Below are positions 9,540-18,462 of a stretch of 64,000 nucleotides of DNA, piece by piece. The translations under genes and the position numbers were made by a program. A model generated the notes under the pieces. That model was given only the letters and a program-made list of their open reading frames with translations. It ran no database searches and was not told the origin of the DNA. The number at the start of each line of letters is the position of its first letter. The stretch's first letter is position 1. Source of the DNA: Methanobacterium sp. (lineage in GTDB: Archaea; Methanobacteriota; Methanobacteria; Methanobacteriales; Methanobacteriaceae); the NCBI GenBank assembly GCA_039666455.1, contig JAVSLW010000001.1, positions 17,689 through 81,688 of the forward strand, written 5' to 3'.

Positions 9540-10586
9540 TTAGAAACTGGAACCATATCTAAAGGCAATATTACATGTACCTTCTTTACTTACCATGCAG
9601 GCGCCTATTGGATTTGTAGGATTGCACCTGGTTTTAAACAGTGCGCATTCTTCTGGCCTTGCCACTCCCCGTAAGATTGGACCACATATACAGCCTGTTG
9701 GAACTTTTTCTCCCTGTTTTACTTTAATATCGAATCTTTCCCGGGCATTAGCATCTGAAAATTCATCTCTTATTTCATAGGCAGAATTTGGAATTTCAGG
9801 AAAACCTCTCCATTCTTTGTCTTTAATATAAAAAACCTCATCCATGAGTTCCTGTGCTTTTATATTACCTTCTTCCTTTACTACCCGCTTGTATTCATTT
9901 TGAACTTCTGCTTTTCTGTCAAACTGTTTTAATACCATGTAAATTGCAAGCAGCACATCAAATGGGTTAAAACCTGCCACAACTTGAGGGATCCCATATT
10001 TTTTTGAAAATTCTTCATAAGGTCGCGTTCCTATAATTGTTGAAACATGTCCAGGTTCTATAAGTGCATTTAAATTTACTTCACCAGATTCAATTAAAAA
10101 TTTCAGTGCTGGGGGAATTAATCTATGACATGATAAAAATGATAAGTTTTCTGGAGGACCTGCCGATATTTCAGCGGCGGTGGTTGGTGCTGTGGTTTCA
10201 AAACCCGCTGCCATAAAAACAACTTCATTATCTGTCTTTTTTGCTATTTCTGTGGCATTGTTGACTCCGTAGACTATTCTCACATCTGCTCCATCAGCTT
10301 TTGCATCTTGAAGTGTTCCTGTTGTTCCTGGAACTCTTAACATATCTCCAAAAGTTGTAATGGTAACACCTTCTCTTGCAAGATATAGACATTCATCTAT
10401 TTCTATGGATGGAACGCAGCAAACAGGGCAGCCAGGGCCTGCAACCACTTCCACTTCCTCTGGGATTAATGATCTTATTCCATGTTGCATTATGGTATGT
10501 TCGTGAGATCCACACACATGCATGATTTTAACTGGTCTTTTAATGTTTTCAATCCGTTCTACTATCTCTCTGGATAAATTTTTCAT
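9540..10586 (-). CDS. hypD: Hydrogenase maturation protein HypD
   Basis: The 348 residues show the full HypD signature: MHVCGSHEHT at about 22, GPGCPVCCVPS at about 50, MAAGFETTAPT, a C-terminal GCICGPILRG and four-cysteine cluster residues in the C-terminal third. HypD is an Fe-S scaffold that, with HypC, assembles Fe(CN)2CO for [NiFe] hydrogenases. The start follows AGGTGTTGGTATG. No other hyp gene is in the window. It is preceded by a 612-base gene-free stretch, from which it is transcribed leftward. Confidence 0.96.
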   Translation of the reverse strand: MKNLSREIVERIENIKRPVKIMHVCGSHEHTIMQHGIRSLIPEEVEVVAGPGCPVCCVPSIEIDECLYLAREGVTITTFGDMLRVPGTTGTLQDAKADGADVRIVYGVNNATEIAKKTDNEVVFMAAGFETTAPTTAAEISAGPPENLSFLSCHRLIPPALKFLIESGEVNLNALIEPGHVSTIIGTRPYEEFSKKYGIPQVVAGFNPFDVLLAIYMVLKQFDRKAEVQNEYKRVVKEEGNIKAQELMDEVFYIKDKEWRGFPEIPNSAYEIRDEFSDANARERFDIKVKQGEKVPTGCICGPILRGVARPEECALFKTRCNPTNPIGACMVSKEGTCNIAFRYGSSF

Positions 10587-10737
10587 ACCAACACCTTATT
10601 GTGATTTATTTCATTGTAATACTTGTTAATGCTTTTATTGTTAATTTAAGGGCTTAAAATTTCTATATTGTATTTAAAATAATTTTTTAGTTTATGGGGT
10701 TAAATTTGATTATTTATTCATTTTATCAATTAATTAT

Positions 10738-10784
10738 ATTGTAGATATGTTGTTATAAATTATTCTGTAGGGTCTATCTACAAT
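10738..10784. repeat. 10-base inverted repeat
   Basis: ATTGTAGATA at 10738-10747 is perfectly repeated in inverse at 10775-10784, with 27 bases between. It is too far from both genes to be a normal terminator. It may be a structured RNA, a protein site or the ends of a very small element. No direct target duplication is apparent. Confidence 0.4.
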
Positions 10785-11056
10785 TCAAAATCAAAAAATA
10801 AAAAGTGCAAAAAATTTTAGTTTCATAATATTTCATTTTAGATTTTAAATAGATTTATAAGTATTGAAATATGTAGTTCTAATGAATTGATGTTCCTTTG
10901 ACCTCCCGGATCAGCAAAATTGTAATACTATAAAAAAATTTATTATTATTAAAGACAATAATAATTTAATAATGCTGTGGGACTTTCAAAGTAATTAATG
11001 GCAAAAAAATCAGTAAAATAAATACATGCTTTGATATGTAATAAAAATGCATAATC

Positions 11057-11066
11057 TTTTATATAC
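11057..11066 (+). promoter_or_regulatory. TATA box for the pseudomurein-type cluster
   Basis: TTTTATATAC precedes the gene at 11199 by about 135 bases and predicts a leader of roughly 110 bases. The leader ends with the ATCACA hairpin at 11164-11183 and the ribosome site GGTAGGTAATATG. Confidence 0.5.
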
Positions 11067-11198
11067 TTTAGATCACTACAAATTGATGGAGTTTAGGTGA
11101 ATTCAAGCGTTACAGTTAAATATCTTTAATGTAAATCTATTTTAAAAGCATTTATTATAATTAATCACAGCAACCTTTGTGATATACTGGTAGGTAAT

Positions 11199-14003
11199 AT
11201 GAAAATTGCAGTGGTCGGATTGGGAATAGAAGGTAAAAATGCTGTAAAATCCCTTATTAATTATGGATATAAAGTTTATGCTTCGGATATGCGAAAAAAT
11301 CTGGATTTAAACTATAACAGCGCTTTAGAAGTTGATCTTGGTTACCATGATTTTGATAAAATTGATTCTGCAGACGCAGTCGTTGTAAGCCCAAGTTTAT
11401 GGAACAGTGAAATCGGGAAAAATGTTAGATCCAGTAAAAAAGCTTTATCTGATATTTTAGCATGTCATAAATCTGTTTTTACAATAGGAGTAACTGGAAC
11501 AAACGGTAAAACAACAACCTGTTACATGATTAAAGAAATACTTGAGAAGGCTGGTTTAAATGTCCTTGCTGGTGGAAACGCTGGTGGAGGATTTGAAGGA
11601 TATACAAACCTTATACTTGAAAGTTCAAACAAAAAATACGATGTTTTGATAGTAGAAGTTTGCGATATGACCCTTGACTTTTGTTCATATGCATTTGATT
11701 TTGATCTTATAGTTGTAACAAACGTGGGTCACGACCATATGAATTATCATAATTCTCTTGAAAATTACAAAAATTCTTTATCCAGGTTTTTAAAAGGTAA
11801 AACAGCAATATTAAATGGTGAAGATGAGATTTTAGCCCAAATTAAAGAATATCCCTCAAAAACGATCTTTTTTAGAAATGTTAAAGCTAATCTTAGTTTA
11901 TTTGGGAAATTCAATCTGCAGAATGCAGCAGCAGCAGAAAAAGCAGCGCAATTTTTAAAAATACCACAACATGTAATTAACAAAGCGTTAGAAGAATTTA
12001 AAGGTGTTAAAGGAAGGTCTGCAAATTTAAATATTTCTGGATGTAATATTATTGTGGGTAAAACAGATAATGTAGATGCTGCAGAAGCAGTCTTTAAAGA
12101 ATTAGATTATGACGTAGTTATGATTGGCACGCCAAGAGAAAATGAGAAATGCCGGTTTGAAATACTAAAAGAAGTAGCCAGAGCTAATCTAAAAACAGTG
12201 GTTTTATTTCCGGGGTTGGAAAATACAACAGATATGGCACTTGAAAAATTAATAAGTGAAGGTCATGAGGGAGCTATCAAAATAATGGAAAGTACTACAG
12301 ATATCATAGATTTTACAGTTGAATGCAGTAAAAAATATGAGAACGTGTTTATAGGTGGAAATGGCCAGGAAAAACTGATAAAAATACAGAAAACATTACA
12401 ATGGTTAGTAAAAGACGATATTGTGATTACAGATAAGAACGTGCTGATAATAGGTGCTGGAAATATAGGGCGGTCTGCAGCAGATTTTTTGAATTATTTA
12501 GGTAATGATGTTATTATTTCAGATATTAATGAATTTGAGGATCTGCCCAAAAAAGCACAGAAAAAAATTGAAAAGTTAAAGACAAAAGGAATAGCAGTAG
12601 AACTCGGGGTCCATATGAACGAGCATGCAATGTGGGCAGATGTTGTTTTTATTTCCCCTAACATGCCTGAAAATTCTGAAATCCTGCAATTTATTTATGA
12701 ATGTAAAGAAAACTATGAAATAAAGGAAATAGACACAAAAGATATTGCTAGAATGATAAATTCCATCATAAAGATTCCAATGATTGGTATTGCTGGAACA
12801 GATGGCAAAACAACCACCACTAACATGATGAATTTTACGCTGACTGATAAATATAATACTTTACTTTTCTCATCCCTGGAGAACTCTCTGGTTATCGAGG
12901 GTCTGGTTGATTTTATTGTGGAAAATGGAACTGGAAGCGCTGATTTTGCTGTTTTTGAACTTCCTCATGATACGATACAAATGGTTAACGGGCTTGAAAT
13001 CTGTTTGGGGATTTTAACCAACCTGACACCAGATCATATGAATGAATTCAAAAGCTATGAAGAATATGTGGAAAGAAACGTTGCTATAAAAGATTTACTC
13101 CATAAAAATGGAGTTTTAATTGCAAATGGTGATGATCCAATTATCAGCAGACTTACCCCTAAATTTGACCAGGAAGTAATTTACTATGGCTTTGACAAAC
13201 CCCGGGAAATAGTAAATGGAGGTAAAACCTACTATCACAAACATAACATTGATTATGATATTTTAGCGGAAAATGTGGAACTTAAGGGACTGTATGGTTC
13301 TGAATTTACCCTTAAAACTGGAAGAATACCCACTGTAATCTGTAAAAACTGCGGTAAAATGTGCTGTAGCTGCGGTAACTTTGAAAGAAAGTACACAGGA
13401 CCAGTGAATATGAGGATAAATCTTAAAGTGCCGGGTTCATGTAACATAGAAAATGCGATGGCCACATTTGCTGCGGATCTGGTTCTTGGTTTTGATCCAG
13501 AAAATATTAAAGATAGAATTGAAAAATTTCCAGGTGTAAGTGGCAGATTTGAAAAAATTGACATTGTTAATCACATTAACATATTCATGGACGCTGCTCA
13601 CAATCCTGATGCAATGGAACATCTCCTGGATGGTTTAAATCCTGGAGGAAAACTTATAATATCTGTGGATAATCCTGACACCTTTACAGTACGTGATAAA
13701 TTTAAAATATGGGAAATACTTGGAAAATATGCAGATGTAGTTATTGCAAGTGCGAAAAATGAAACAACAGAAGAAACAGATATCGATACTGCAAAAACAG
13801 TGGTTGAAGGTGCAAGTAACTTAGAATCTTACTGGACCACTAAAGTGTCTGATTCAATTTTAAAAGCATTGCAAATTGCAAATAAAGGAGATACTATAAT
13901 TCATATAGGTCCTGGAGTCGTAAATGCATACGAAAATGTGAAATCAGAGATATATGAAGGTATAGACATGTTTAAAAAGCTGATCCCCCTCAAACTAACT
14001 TAA
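11199..14003 (+). CDS. Tandem Mur ligase fusion, probable pseudomurein peptide ligase
   Basis: The 934 residues are two complete Mur-ligase units in a row. Unit 1 has a Rossmann start (VVGLGIEGKNA), ATP loop GVTGTNGKTTT at 97-107 and NVGHDHMNYH. Unit 2 has Rossmann GAGNIGRSAAD near 416, ATP loop GIAGTDGKTTTTN near 528, LTPDHMNEF, a four-cysteine zinc-ribbon insert near 714-727 and the C-terminal motif DAAHNPDAM. Unit 1 lacks that last motif (it reads GKTDNVDAAEA), so it may bind without ligating or have altered specificity. Mur ligases add amino acids to nucleotide-activated sugars or peptides; in Methanobacteriales they build pseudomurein peptides. It leads a same-strand run with the next three genes. 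The exact amino acid added is unknown. Confidence 0.83.
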   Translation: MKIAVVGLGIEGKNAVKSLINYGYKVYASDMRKNLDLNYNSALEVDLGYHDFDKIDSADAVVVSPSLWNSEIGKNVRSSKKALSDILACHKSVFTIGVTGTNGKTTTCYMIKEILEKAGLNVLAGGNAGGGFEGYTNLILESSNKKYDVLIVEVCDMTLDFCSYAFDFDLIVVTNVGHDHMNYHNSLENYKNSLSRFLKGKTAILNGEDEILAQIKEYPSKTIFFRNVKANLSLFGKFNLQNAAAAEKAAQFLKIPQHVINKALEEFKGVKGRSANLNISGCNIIVGKTDNVDAAEAVFKELDYDVVMIGTPRENEKCRFEILKEVARANLKTVVLFPGLENTTDMALEKLISEGHEGAIKIMESTTDIIDFTVECSKKYENVFIGGNGQEKLIKIQKTLQWLVKDDIVITDKNVLIIGAGNIGRSAADFLNYLGNDVIISDINEFEDLPKKAQKKIEKLKTKGIAVELGVHMNEHAMWADVVFISPNMPENSEILQFIYECKENYEIKEIDTKDIARMINSIIKIPMIGIAGTDGKTTTTNMMNFTLTDKYNTLLFSSLENSLVIEGLVDFIVENGTGSADFAVFELPHDTIQMVNGLEICLGILTNLTPDHMNEFKSYEEYVERNVAIKDLLHKNGVLIANGDDPIISRLTPKFDQEVIYYGFDKPREIVNGGKTYYHKHNIDYDILAENVELKGLYGSEFTLKTGRIPTVICKNCGKMCCSCGNFERKYTGPVNMRINLKVPGSCNIENAMATFAADLVLGFDPENIKDRIEKFPGVSGRFEKIDIVNHINIFMDAAHNPDAMEHLLDGLNPGGKLIISVDNPDTFTVRDKFKIWEILGKYADVVIASAKNETTEETDIDTAKTVVEGASNLESYWTTKVSDSILKALQIANKGDTIIHIGPGVVNAYENVKSEIYEGIDMFKKLIPLKLT

Positions 14004-14021
14004 AAAAGAGAGCTGATTATT

Positions 14022-15539
14022 ATGAAAGTGCATGGATCTAAAATCGTGGTTATCGGTGGTTGCGGAACTGCCGGCAGTTTGATGGCAAGGGTTTTAAAAG
14101 ATAATGGTGCAGATGTGACAGTTTCTGACCTTCTAACCCAGAGCCCACAAATAAAGACACTTAAAAAAGAAGGAATAAAACTCAGCCTTGGGGGGCATGA
14201 TGAAGAAATATTGAAAAATACAGATATAATTGCAGTGGCCCCCAGCCTGCTTAAAAATTCCAGATTAATGGAAAAAATAAGAAATACTACTGACGCAGAT
14301 ATAATAAGTGTGGATGAAATTTTAAGATTTTGTGAGGTTAATAAGCCTGTTGTGGCAGTAACCGGGACAAACGGAAAGACTACCACTACCTGGATGCTTA
14401 AAAACATTTTAAAGCAGGCAGGACATAAAGTTCCAGAACATGAAATGAATATTCAGGGTAATAATGAACTAATTCCACCATTACAGGCCCGACTGAATGG
14501 TGATACTGCTGTTTTAGAGATAGGTACTTCTGGTAAGCCTGATGAAATAAAAAAATCTGCAATAAACTCCAAAGTAAATATAGGAGTAATGACCAACATA
14601 TCCCAGGACCATTTAAATAATTCCGGGAATTTTTCAAATTACATTGAATGTGAAAGCGAAATTGTAGAAGTCGCTGATTTATTAGTTTTAAATTCTGATG
14701 ATCCACTAATTGCATGCCTTGGATTGGATAAAAAGCTGGATAATAGCTTATTTTATGGAATTGAACATATAGATATGGACATCGATGCATATCCTGAAAT
14801 AAGAAAATGTCCTCTCTGCCATATGGATCTTGAGTATCAACTTCATTACCTGGGTCATCTTGGTATTTATGAATGTTCATGTGGATTTAAGCGCCCTGAA
14901 CCTCATGTAAAAGCTTATGATATCACAGGCAACCAGTTTACACTGGTTATGGATTCAAATGAGGCAAAAGTTAAATTAAAAAACAGAGGAATTCACAATG
15001 TCTACAATGCCCTTGCAGCAGCATGCGGAGCAAGGCAACTGAATGTTGATTTTGAAGATATTATAAAAGGTATTGAAAGTTTTGAGGGAGTAAAAGGTAG
15101 ATTTCAGGAAATAGATATTGGAAATAGAGTAATAATTGATTATGCTCATAATCCTGCAGGTGTTACTGCTATAATTCAAGCAATGGCTCCCGAAAAATCT
15201 GAAAAATCAAAACTGATCGTTGTTAACACCATTTCCTCAGAAAGTGGAATTGATGGAGATATGGAAATCGCAAAAATATTGAAAAATGCAGATATTATAA
15301 TAGCAGCATCAAATGCAAGTAGGATTACACTAAAGAGAATGAAATTTGATACTCCAGTCATATTCACGAATTCAAGTAAAAAAAGTTCAAAAAAAGGAAC
15401 TTTAGGTGCAAATAAAGAGCAGGTGGAAGAAGGCATAAGTCAGGCTATTTCTATAGCTAAAAAAGATGATATCATACTGGTAATCGGAGAGGGAGGAATG
15501 AAATATTCTACCGGGATACTTGAAAAATTCAAAAATTAA
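14022..15539 (+). CDS. Mur ligase family protein with zinc ribbon (pseudomurein peptide ligase, MurE-like)
   Basis: A 505-residue single Mur ligase. It has an N-terminal Rossmann domain (VIGGCGTAGSLMAR), ATP loop VTGTNGKTTTTW near 113, the central motif NISQDHLNNSG, a zinc ribbon near 260-290 (CPLC and CSC) and the C-terminal IDYAHNPAGV. It starts 18 bases after the double Mur ligase. The shared zinc ribbon and order mark the two as relatives. It should attach an amino acid to an activated peptide precursor of pseudomurein in the cytoplasm. It is MurE-like in build, but lysine, glutamate and alanine are all possible additions. Confidence 0.85.
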   Translation: MKVHGSKIVVIGGCGTAGSLMARVLKDNGADVTVSDLLTQSPQIKTLKKEGIKLSLGGHDEEILKNTDIIAVAPSLLKNSRLMEKIRNTTDADIISVDEILRFCEVNKPVVAVTGTNGKTTTTWMLKNILKQAGHKVPEHEMNIQGNNELIPPLQARLNGDTAVLEIGTSGKPDEIKKSAINSKVNIGVMTNISQDHLNNSGNFSNYIECESEIVEVADLLVLNSDDPLIACLGLDKKLDNSLFYGIEHIDMDIDAYPEIRKCPLCHMDLEYQLHYLGHLGIYECSCGFKRPEPHVKAYDITGNQFTLVMDSNEAKVKLKNRGIHNVYNALAAACGARQLNVDFEDIIKGIESFEGVKGRFQEIDIGNRVIIDYAHNPAGVTAIIQAMAPEKSEKSKLIVVNTISSESGIDGDMEIAKILKNADIIIAASNASRITLKRMKFDTPVIFTNSSKKSSKKGTLGANKEQVEEGISQAISIAKKDDIILVIGEGGMKYSTGILEKFKN

Positions 15540-16689
15540 TTTATTAATACTTGTTTTACTGGGAGCTGCTATGTATCCATTCGGAAATGCTATAGCAGAT
15601 TATTATCCTCCACAAGGGCCAACTGAAATCACATCTTTAAATTTAGGTGATACAGTTGTATCTGGGATGGATATTGTAGATGATAATAAAATTAGAAAAG
15701 TCCCATTGCTCTACAATCCAGAGTATTTAATGGATCATGTAAATGATATGAAAACAGGTGATCTTATAAACACCCTGTTAACTGGAACAGTTAAAACGCC
15801 AATTGAGAGAATTACAGAAAGTACAATATCAACATCTGGAATTGCCCATGGTTTTGAAGGTCCAGGGATTCTTGCTGTAAACGAAAATAAATTGACTGTA
15901 AATCCACCAGGAACTTTTGTTTATGGATATAAAAGTCCTTATGTATTTGGAGTTAAAACAAAAGATGGTTTAGAGATTAAAGAAGGAAAAAACACCATTA
16001 AAGTAGTACCATACGATCAGATAAGTAATGATACTGTACCCCACACTCACGTAAGCGCAGGCAGCATTAAAAGATGGTTTAAAAGCGCAGCAACTGGTGA
16101 ACGTATAACTTTAGATTATGCAATCACTAATTTCAACGATGGAAGGAATAGAATAACTCCAGAAAATATTCAGAAATTCTTTGGGGACGACGTTGTAAAT
16201 TATATGAAGAGATATCCTGCAGGATTACCTGTACTTGTCTATGCTCAAAATGTAACTGAAAAGGTCATTGGAAATAATAGAGATTCGCTTGGATCTTATC
16301 CTGAATACAATGATGCAATTAGAGAGCATAATGCACGGGCATTTGTAGAAGCATGGAGTGGAACCATAATTCCCCCATATGCCACTTCATCAAGTAAGGA
16401 TACTATAGGATTTGGAAGATCTCCAGATCCTAATGCGCCTGGAGGATGGGCTTCTCATGGTGTTTGCCCTGCAGCAAGAGCATTAAGGGGGGCAGTATCT
16501 CAAGCAGGATTTGAACTTCCCACTGGCCTTACATGGGATAAATATGCAGTACAATTTGGATATACCGTAACAAACATTAAGGTAACAAATAATAGAAACT
16601 ACCCTGTAAAAATTTTAATGTGGACAGAAGGATCCGGGCCGGGCATGGCTATACATGCTAAAGTTATAGCACTCATGCCCCAGCAATAG
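15520..16689 (+). CDS. Exported protein of the pseudomurein cluster, possible VanW-like C-terminus
   Basis: The 389 residues start with a signal peptide or anchor (about 5-26, INLLILVLLGAAMYPFG, cut near NAIA). The start codon is TTG, and the first 20 bases overlap the preceding ligase gene, so translation is probably coupled. The body is unfamiliar. The last 90 residues (SHGVCPAARAL, then a strand-rich part with NNRNYPVKIL) resemble the cysteine-containing C-terminal part of VanW/YoaR-type exported proteins; SHG-C also recalls L,D-transpeptidases, but their upstream histidine motif is not evident. Position after two cytoplasmic ligases suggests a wall-side role. The family assignment is tentative. 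Confidence 0.6.
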   Translation: MKNSKINLLILVLLGAAMYPFGNAIADYYPPQGPTEITSLNLGDTVVSGMDIVDDNKIRKVPLLYNPEYLMDHVNDMKTGDLINTLLTGTVKTPIERITESTISTSGIAHGFEGPGILAVNENKLTVNPPGTFVYGYKSPYVFGVKTKDGLEIKEGKNTIKVVPYDQISNDTVPHTHVSAGSIKRWFKSAATGERITLDYAITNFNDGRNRITPENIQKFFGDDVVNYMKRYPAGLPVLVYAQNVTEKVIGNNRDSLGSYPEYNDAIREHNARAFVEAWSGTIIPPYATSSSKDTIGFGRSPDPNAPGGWASHGVCPAARALRGAVSQAGFELPTGLTWDKYAVQFGYTVTNIKVTNNRNYPVKILMWTEGSGPGMAIHAKVIALMPQQ

Positions 16690-16704
16690 CGGGGGGTAGT
16701 TTAC

Positions 16705-17370
16705 ATGATATCTGCAATTATAACAGCAGCAGGAAAAAACAGACGGATGCAGCAAGATTTAAAAGCCCGTGGCATGGAAATTAAACATAAACTCCTCCTT
16801 GAACTCCATGGAACGCCCATAATGCTAAAAACAATCCAGAACACATTAGATACAGGCGTATATGAATGTATAGTTGTTTTAGGGCATTTCAGCGATGAAA
16901 TAAGGGAAGTGATCGATGAACTGGATGATGAAAGGGTAAGGATAACTGTAAATCCAGAAATTCACGTTGAATTGTCTGAATCACTCTTAAATGGAGTTAA
17001 AATGGCTAAATATGATTATTGCCTTTGTGTTGCAGCAGATCAACCTACAGTATCAACTGAAACCCTTAAAAATCTTGTTAATGGATTATTTGAAAGAGAA
17101 GCTGAAAATACAGTTTCAATTCTTGCAAGAGGTCGTGTGGGATATTTGAATTCAGCAGAAGGCCTTGGAATGCCATTTGCATGCCATAAAGGTCTTTTAA
17201 AAAAATATATGGTTGGACACAGTGATAATTTGAATCCAATCCTTAGAAAAATGGTTGATGATGGAGTTATTTTTTATGGAGTTCCACCACATAACGATAT
17301 GGAGTTAATAAACATCAACCGGTTTGATGATTATTTGAAGGTAACTGAAAAAAAAAGAAGTAAATTTTGA
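16705..17370 (+). CDS. MobA-like NTP-transferase domain protein
   Basis: A 221-residue single-domain nucleotidyltransferase with the N-terminal AAGKNRRM loop (residues 8-15), a lysine at KHKLLLEL, and VAADQPTVS as the metal-binding strand. It resembles MobA/MocA and CofC-type enzymes. The ribosome site GGGGGGTAG lies 8 bases before the ATG, and the gene follows the exported protein by 15 bases. Its place in the cluster suggests that it activates a sugar or amino-acid-linked phosphate with a nucleotide for pseudomurein. Molybdopterin guanylyl transfer is an alternative, but no molybdenum genes are near. Confidence 0.72.
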   Translation: MISAIITAAGKNRRMQQDLKARGMEIKHKLLLELHGTPIMLKTIQNTLDTGVYECIVVLGHFSDEIREVIDELDDERVRITVNPEIHVELSESLLNGVKMAKYDYCLCVAADQPTVSTETLKNLVNGLFEREAENTVSILARGRVGYLNSAEGLGMPFACHKGLLKKYMVGHSDNLNPILRKMVDDGVIFYGVPPHNDMELININRFDDYLKVTEKKRSKF

Positions 17371-17373
17371 AGT

Positions 17374-17589
17374 TTAGAATTCTTTCTGTTCTGTTTCCTC
17401 TTCAAGAAGGTCTAAACGATCTTCAATCTGTTCAACGATTTTTCCAAGTCCTTCCACCAGTTTCAGCGTGTCAAATGTCCAGTTTGCAACTAATTCATTG
17501 TCAATCTCGCCTTTTTCAATGTATCTGGTCATGATATCTTCCAAACTTCCAACTTCATCTAAAATTTCAAATAATTTTTTCTGCGCCAT
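17374..17589 (-). CDS. Small acidic helical protein, unknown
   Basis: The 71-residue protein is strongly acidic and predicted helical throughout, with a coiled-coil-like end (IVEQIEDRLDLLEEETEQ). I do not recognise a family. It follows the DUF169 gene by 19 bases on the same strand and has a reasonable site (AGGAGTGATTTTATATGG), so it is probably a real cotranscribed gene. It ends 4 bases from the convergent nucleotidyltransferase gene. Confidence 0.6.
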   Translation of the reverse strand: MAQKKLFEILDEVGSLEDIMTRYIEKGEIDNELVANWTFDTLKLVEGLGKIVEQIEDRLDLLEEETEQKEF

Positions 17590-17608
17590 ATAAAATCACT
17601 CCTAAAGA

Positions 17609-18298
17609 TTATTTCATGGATATGAGTGCAGTAACAATGCATCCAATATTTTCGCCATTCATCCCCACAATTACTTCATCCTCTTTTATACCTGCAAACT
17701 GTCTTGAGCCGCTGCACCCAAGGGTGAAATTGGCAGTGTTATTGACGAAAGGACCGGCCACAGCATCAGCACATACTGACTGAATTCCTGAAAAACTTGC
17801 TTCTAATCTGCCTCCACGGGTGTAAACCATAGCTTGTGCCAGTTTCATTGCCTGGGCAGGCTTACAAATTACTATAATCACATCAGGATCAAATTTAACG
17901 TTTTCTAAGGGCGCATAAATGATAGCTTTCATCATGGGGTCTATTTTAGGGATTGCTTCCATTGTACGCTTTGCAGATCCTAAACTTTTGAATCTACCAA
18001 GGCTTTGATAAAATTCACCTGTTTTTATCTTCTCTGGAGTCTCTATTAATCCAATAGCGGCAGCCCCACCTTTACACATCTGTTCTTCACCTGTTGCATA
18101 GAACATTTCACCTTGAGCTGCTTTTTGGACCATTTCACAGTGCCTTATGTTTTCATCTATTTTTTCAATTCCTTCTGGAATGTTTTCTTCCCTTAAAACA
18201 AATTTTATTGCTACTGGAGATTTATCCAAGCCTAATTTTTCTTTAAGTTCCCTTGATACCATATCGTATCCTTCTACTTCGCAGGTGCCTTCTGCCAT
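17609..18298 (-). CDS. DUF169 family protein
   Basis: About 229 residues of the DUF169 family, common in methanogens. Features are KSPVAIKFV near the start, conserved cysteines in RHCEMVQKA, EEQMCKGGAAAIGL and SVCADAV, and a C-terminal LGCSGSRQFAGI. Conserved cysteines suggest a metal or cofactor role, but none is proven. The ATG at 18298 is preferred because GGTGA sits 5 bases before it. A GTG at 18307 is the longer alternative and overlaps that site. It is cotranscribed with the 71-residue gene. Confidence 0.82.
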   Translation of the reverse strand: MAEGTCEVEGYDMVSRELKEKLGLDKSPVAIKFVLREENIPEGIEKIDENIRHCEMVQKAAQGEMFYATGEEQMCKGGAAAIGLIETPEKIKTGEFYQSLGRFKSLGSAKRTMEAIPKIDPMMKAIIYAPLENVKFDPDVIIVICKPAQAMKLAQAMVYTRGGRLEASFSGIQSVCADAVAGPFVNNTANFTLGCSGSRQFAGIKEDEVIVGMNGENIGCIVTALISMK

Positions 18299-18462
18299 GC
18301 TTTTCACCGTTTTTATTATATTTTTTAAATTATTTAACTGTATTGCAGTTCTTTTTCATAAAAAATGATTTTGCAAAAGAAAGCTTACTTTGAATTCAAA
18401 TGCTAAAATAAGTTGATGATGAAATGAAAGATATTTAGAGTAAAAATAGTAAAAATTAAAGA

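Larger units (their letters stand above)
10587..11198. other. 612-base intergenic region between hypD and the Mur ligase gene
   Basis: The region is very A/T-rich and has no convincing gene. It holds divergent promoters: a TATA box for the right-hand gene at 11057-11066, and the unmarked hypD promoter at the left. It also holds a 10-base inverted repeat (10738-10784), an A/T-only hairpin at 10942-10965 and a 6-base stem (11164-11183, ATCACA and complement) directly before the right-hand ribosome site. No tRNA or complete snoRNA signature was found. Confidence 0.6.

Noticed and set aside
10940..10966. A/T-only hairpin as a terminator or regulator
   Set aside because: Made of A and T only in an A/T-rich spacer; chance is likely and it lies far from any stop codon.
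11095..11135. Short upstream frame after GGAGTTTAG in the leader of the Mur ligase gene
   Set aside because: Only ten codons and no sign of conservation can be seen; not supported as a gene.
14398..14880. 160-codon reverse frame inside the second Mur ligase
   Set aside because: It has no recognisable domain and low-complexity composition, while the forward frame has the full Mur ligase motifs.
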